Positions 15,645 through 17,154 of a stretch of DNA of 17,154 nt are shown in pieces (the first letter of the stretch is position 1; every line of letters starts with the position of its first letter). The notes below the pieces were generated by a model, which searched no databases, was not told the DNA's origin, and saw only the letters and a list, made by a program, of their open reading frames with translations. Origin of the DNA: Eimeria necatrix. Lineage: Eukaryota; Apicomplexa; Conoidasida; Eucoccidiorida; Eimeriidae. Position numbers and translations under genes: made by a program. Where the stretch lies: positions 25,001 through 42,154 of the forward strand of contig NW_013653301.1 of assembly GCF_000499385.1 (NCBI RefSeq). The letters are read 5' to 3'.

Positions 15645-15670
15645 ACCCTAAACCCTAAACCCTAAACCCT
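15636..15670. repeat. AAACCCT array overlapping the SMC5 stop codon
   Basis: Five heptamers; the first supplies Lys, Pro and TAA of SMC5, the rest lie in the 3' UTR. Confidence 0.95.
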
Positions 15671-16866
15671 GAGGGAGGCCTTAAACACTTCCTGCTCAGA
15701 AGCGACGCGCGCTGGGCCGTAGGGCAAACACGCCCCTCATTCCCTGAGAGCTGCCTCTTAGGGTTTAGGGTTTAGGGTTTAGGGTTTAGGGTTTACGGGT
15801 TCTGAGAGACCTCAGAACTTCTAAAGAAAGCATTTGCGGTTCTACTAGGACCTTCCGACATATTTATTTGTTTATTTTATTCAATTATATTTTTATTGTT
15901 TATCATTTGCTATTTATGTATTTATTTATTTACTTCTATTTATTTATTTATTTATTTATTTATTTGTTTATTAATTATAGCTAAAGCGGAAGAGGCGGGA
16001 TAGAAGTCGAGAGCCTCCGGCGCAGTGCTTGTCTAGGGTTTAGGGTTTAGGGTTTAGGGTTTGGGAGCGAGGCAGAGAGTGCACATTCGCTTGGGGAAGA
16101 GTGGAGATATGTAGAAGCGCAAACCCTAAACCCTAGTTGCTGCGCAGCTGCCTACTTAAACCCTAAACCCTGGTTTGCTGCACTGCTCCTTACGAAACCC
16201 TAAACCCTAATTCGTTGCATTGCTCCTAACGTAAACCCTAAACCCTAGCCTCACTTTGTTGCATTTGTTCTTATCTAAACCCTAAACCCTAGTAGGCTGA
16301 ATTGCTTTGAACCCCTCCCTCCCACGGCCCAGCGTTTCCGGGCGGGAATGTGTATCCGCTGATTTAGGGTTTAGGGTTTGGCAGAGAGGAGCCCCTAAGC
16401 CCGCTGAAAACTGGCTTGTGCCTCGCAGTAGTAAAACTGGTTAAAAGTCGCCCAAAGTTACGGGACCAAACCCTAAACCCTAAACCCTAATTGGTGGTTT
16501 GTGCTGTTGGCGCTGCGCTCGTTTCTTCCTTCGCAGTCCACCTGTGGAAACCCCGAGGCCCCGCCGCTGGCGCCTTTCTTCATTTAAATGAAATAAAAAG
16601 ATGAAATAAAACAAAATTTGCTTTTTGGAGTTTAATTCTGCAAAGTGTTTGCAAAAAAGGGTACAGTTGGGGGCCCCCAAGGCGCGCGGAGCCGCAGGGG
16701 CCTCCGGGGGCCCCCCGAGTTGCGTATATTGCAGATCTCGTTCCGTTTATAAATTTAAATTGTATTTTTGAATAAATATATTTATTTGTTGGTTTGTTTA
16801 TTATATATTTTCTAAGTACAAAGCAGCTTTTGGACGCATGCAGCGCCAGCAGCACGGCCAACCGCC
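15645..16866. other. Intergenic: telomere-like, TTTA and GGGGCCCC repeats
   Basis: TTTAGGG blocks at 15758-15798, 16034-16062 and 16363-16378; AAACCCT blocks at 16121-16290 and 16467-16490; a (TTTA)n stretch at 15859-15966; GGGGCCCC-type sequence at 16668-16720; and A/T-rich sequence at 16740-16820. Unique islands of 60-100 bases separate them. Open frames here are short, and I see no conserved peptide on either strand. It probably includes the SMC5 3' UTR and the promoter of the gene at 16867. Confidence 0.55.
16121..16292. repeat. Higher-order repeat: AAACCCT dimer plus spacer, about 37-base period
   Basis: Five units begin at 16121, 16158, 16195, 16233 and 16277, each a dimer of AAACCCT followed by a 23-30 base spacer. 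Spacers share elements such as GTTGC, TTGCTGCACTGCTCCTTACG and the related TTGCATTGCTCCTAACG. Confidence 0.8.
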
Positions 16867-16867
16867 A

Positions 16868-16912
<45 letters not shown>

Positions 16913-16986
16913 CCCCCCCGTCGACCGAAGCTGAGTGCTCTCCAGGAGTGAGGGAGTCGACGGGGGCGCCTGCAGCAGCAGCAGGA

Positions 16987-17033
<47 letters not shown>

Positions 17034-17154
17034 GCCTTCCAGCGGCGACAGCGACAGCAGGGGGCCCCCGGTGCCCTCTTCAGCGGGGGCCCCCCCAGGT
17101 CTTCCCCCCGGGGCCCCTCCAGGGAATCCGCCGGGCCCCCCCCCGGGGCCCCCC
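16867..17154 (+). CDS. Start of an unidentified Ala/Pro-rich protein (runs off the right edge)
   Basis: ATG in a strong context (CCGCCATGG) opens 96 codons with no stop before the window ends. The product begins with Met and 12 Ala, then EEAPPSTEAECSPGVRESTG, a second Ala tract (about 16987-17031), SSGDSDSRGPP and a Pro/Gly-rich part from GGGGCCCC repeats. It has no visible signal peptide, membrane segment or domain. The acidic Ser/Ala/Pro composition suggests a disordered N-terminus. The frame is supported by the good ATG and the absence of stops, though the repeats alone make long frames likely, and an intron could begin anywhere. Confidence 0.5.

Noticed and set aside
16121..16292. CRISPR-like array of repeats and spacers
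   Set aside because: The repeat is a telomere heptamer dimer, spacers are related to each other, no cas genes exist, and the genome is eukaryotic.
16480..16861. Short minus-strand frames with ordinary-looking composition
   Set aside because: Under 95 codons, overlapping repeats, and no recognisable domain; their composition follows local AT and GC-repeat content.

Overview
The window looks like repeat-rich ('R-segment') nuclear DNA of a coccidian apicomplexan, most likely an Eimeria species. Three things point there: very many CAG/CTG triplet runs that encode poly-Ala/Gln/Ser tracts inside conserved proteins, many interstitial blocks of the telomere heptamer TTTAGGG/AAACCCT, and arrays of the palindrome TGCATGCA. 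Genus is inferred from these hallmarks; no search was run.

Only two genes can be recognised with confidence, both on the + strand and both in many short exons. (1) About 1-6662 holds the 3' part of a RING-containing SNF2-family helicase/E3 ligase of the SHPRH/RAD5 type: a split RING finger (665-811 + 1192-1250), a very long low-complexity exon, then the helicase C-terminal domain over four exons (motif IV-like near 3211-3300, motif V at 4453-4617, motif VI at 5045-5212) and a less certain C-terminal tail. The SNF2 N-terminal domain should lie to the left of the window. (2) 7504-15644 is an apparently complete SMC5 gene in ten exons, about 1270 residues: N-terminal strand, Walker A, the SMC5-type block after Walker A, N-terminal coil, hinge, C-terminal coil, ABC signature, Walker B, C-terminal tail. 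Every intron I could place in it is phase 0. (3) At 16867 a good-context ATG opens an Ala/Pro-rich frame that runs off the right edge; it is unidentified.

Layout: 1-375 acidic/Ala minisatellite; 376-664 CTG-rich intron; 665-6662 helicase exons with introns holding CTG runs, a TGCATGCAAA decamer satellite (3325-3790), a T-rich decamer repeat and an (AT)n run; 6663-7503 intergenic with telomere-like blocks and GGGGCCCC repeats; 7504-15644 SMC5, with telomere-like arrays inside introns 1, 2 and 8; 15645-16866 intergenic with more telomere-like blocks in both orientations; 16867-17154 start of the third gene.

The most interesting feature is how the simple repeats contribute gene signals. Telomere-like arrays run right up to two SMC5 splice acceptors, supply the SMC5 stop codon and probably that of the helicase, and are apparently translated inside SMC5 exon 9. 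CTG runs or TGCATGCA make most other acceptors, and triplet polarity tends to switch from CAG-type in exons to CTG in introns. One upstream helicase intron appears to use a GC-AG boundary. A 72-base copy of the SMC5 exon 9 acceptor region is duplicated inside intron 8 between telomere-like arrays. The two genes both belong to families of genome maintenance (SMC5/6 complex; SHPRH/RAD5-type ligase-translocase), but nothing in the sequence shows co-regulation.
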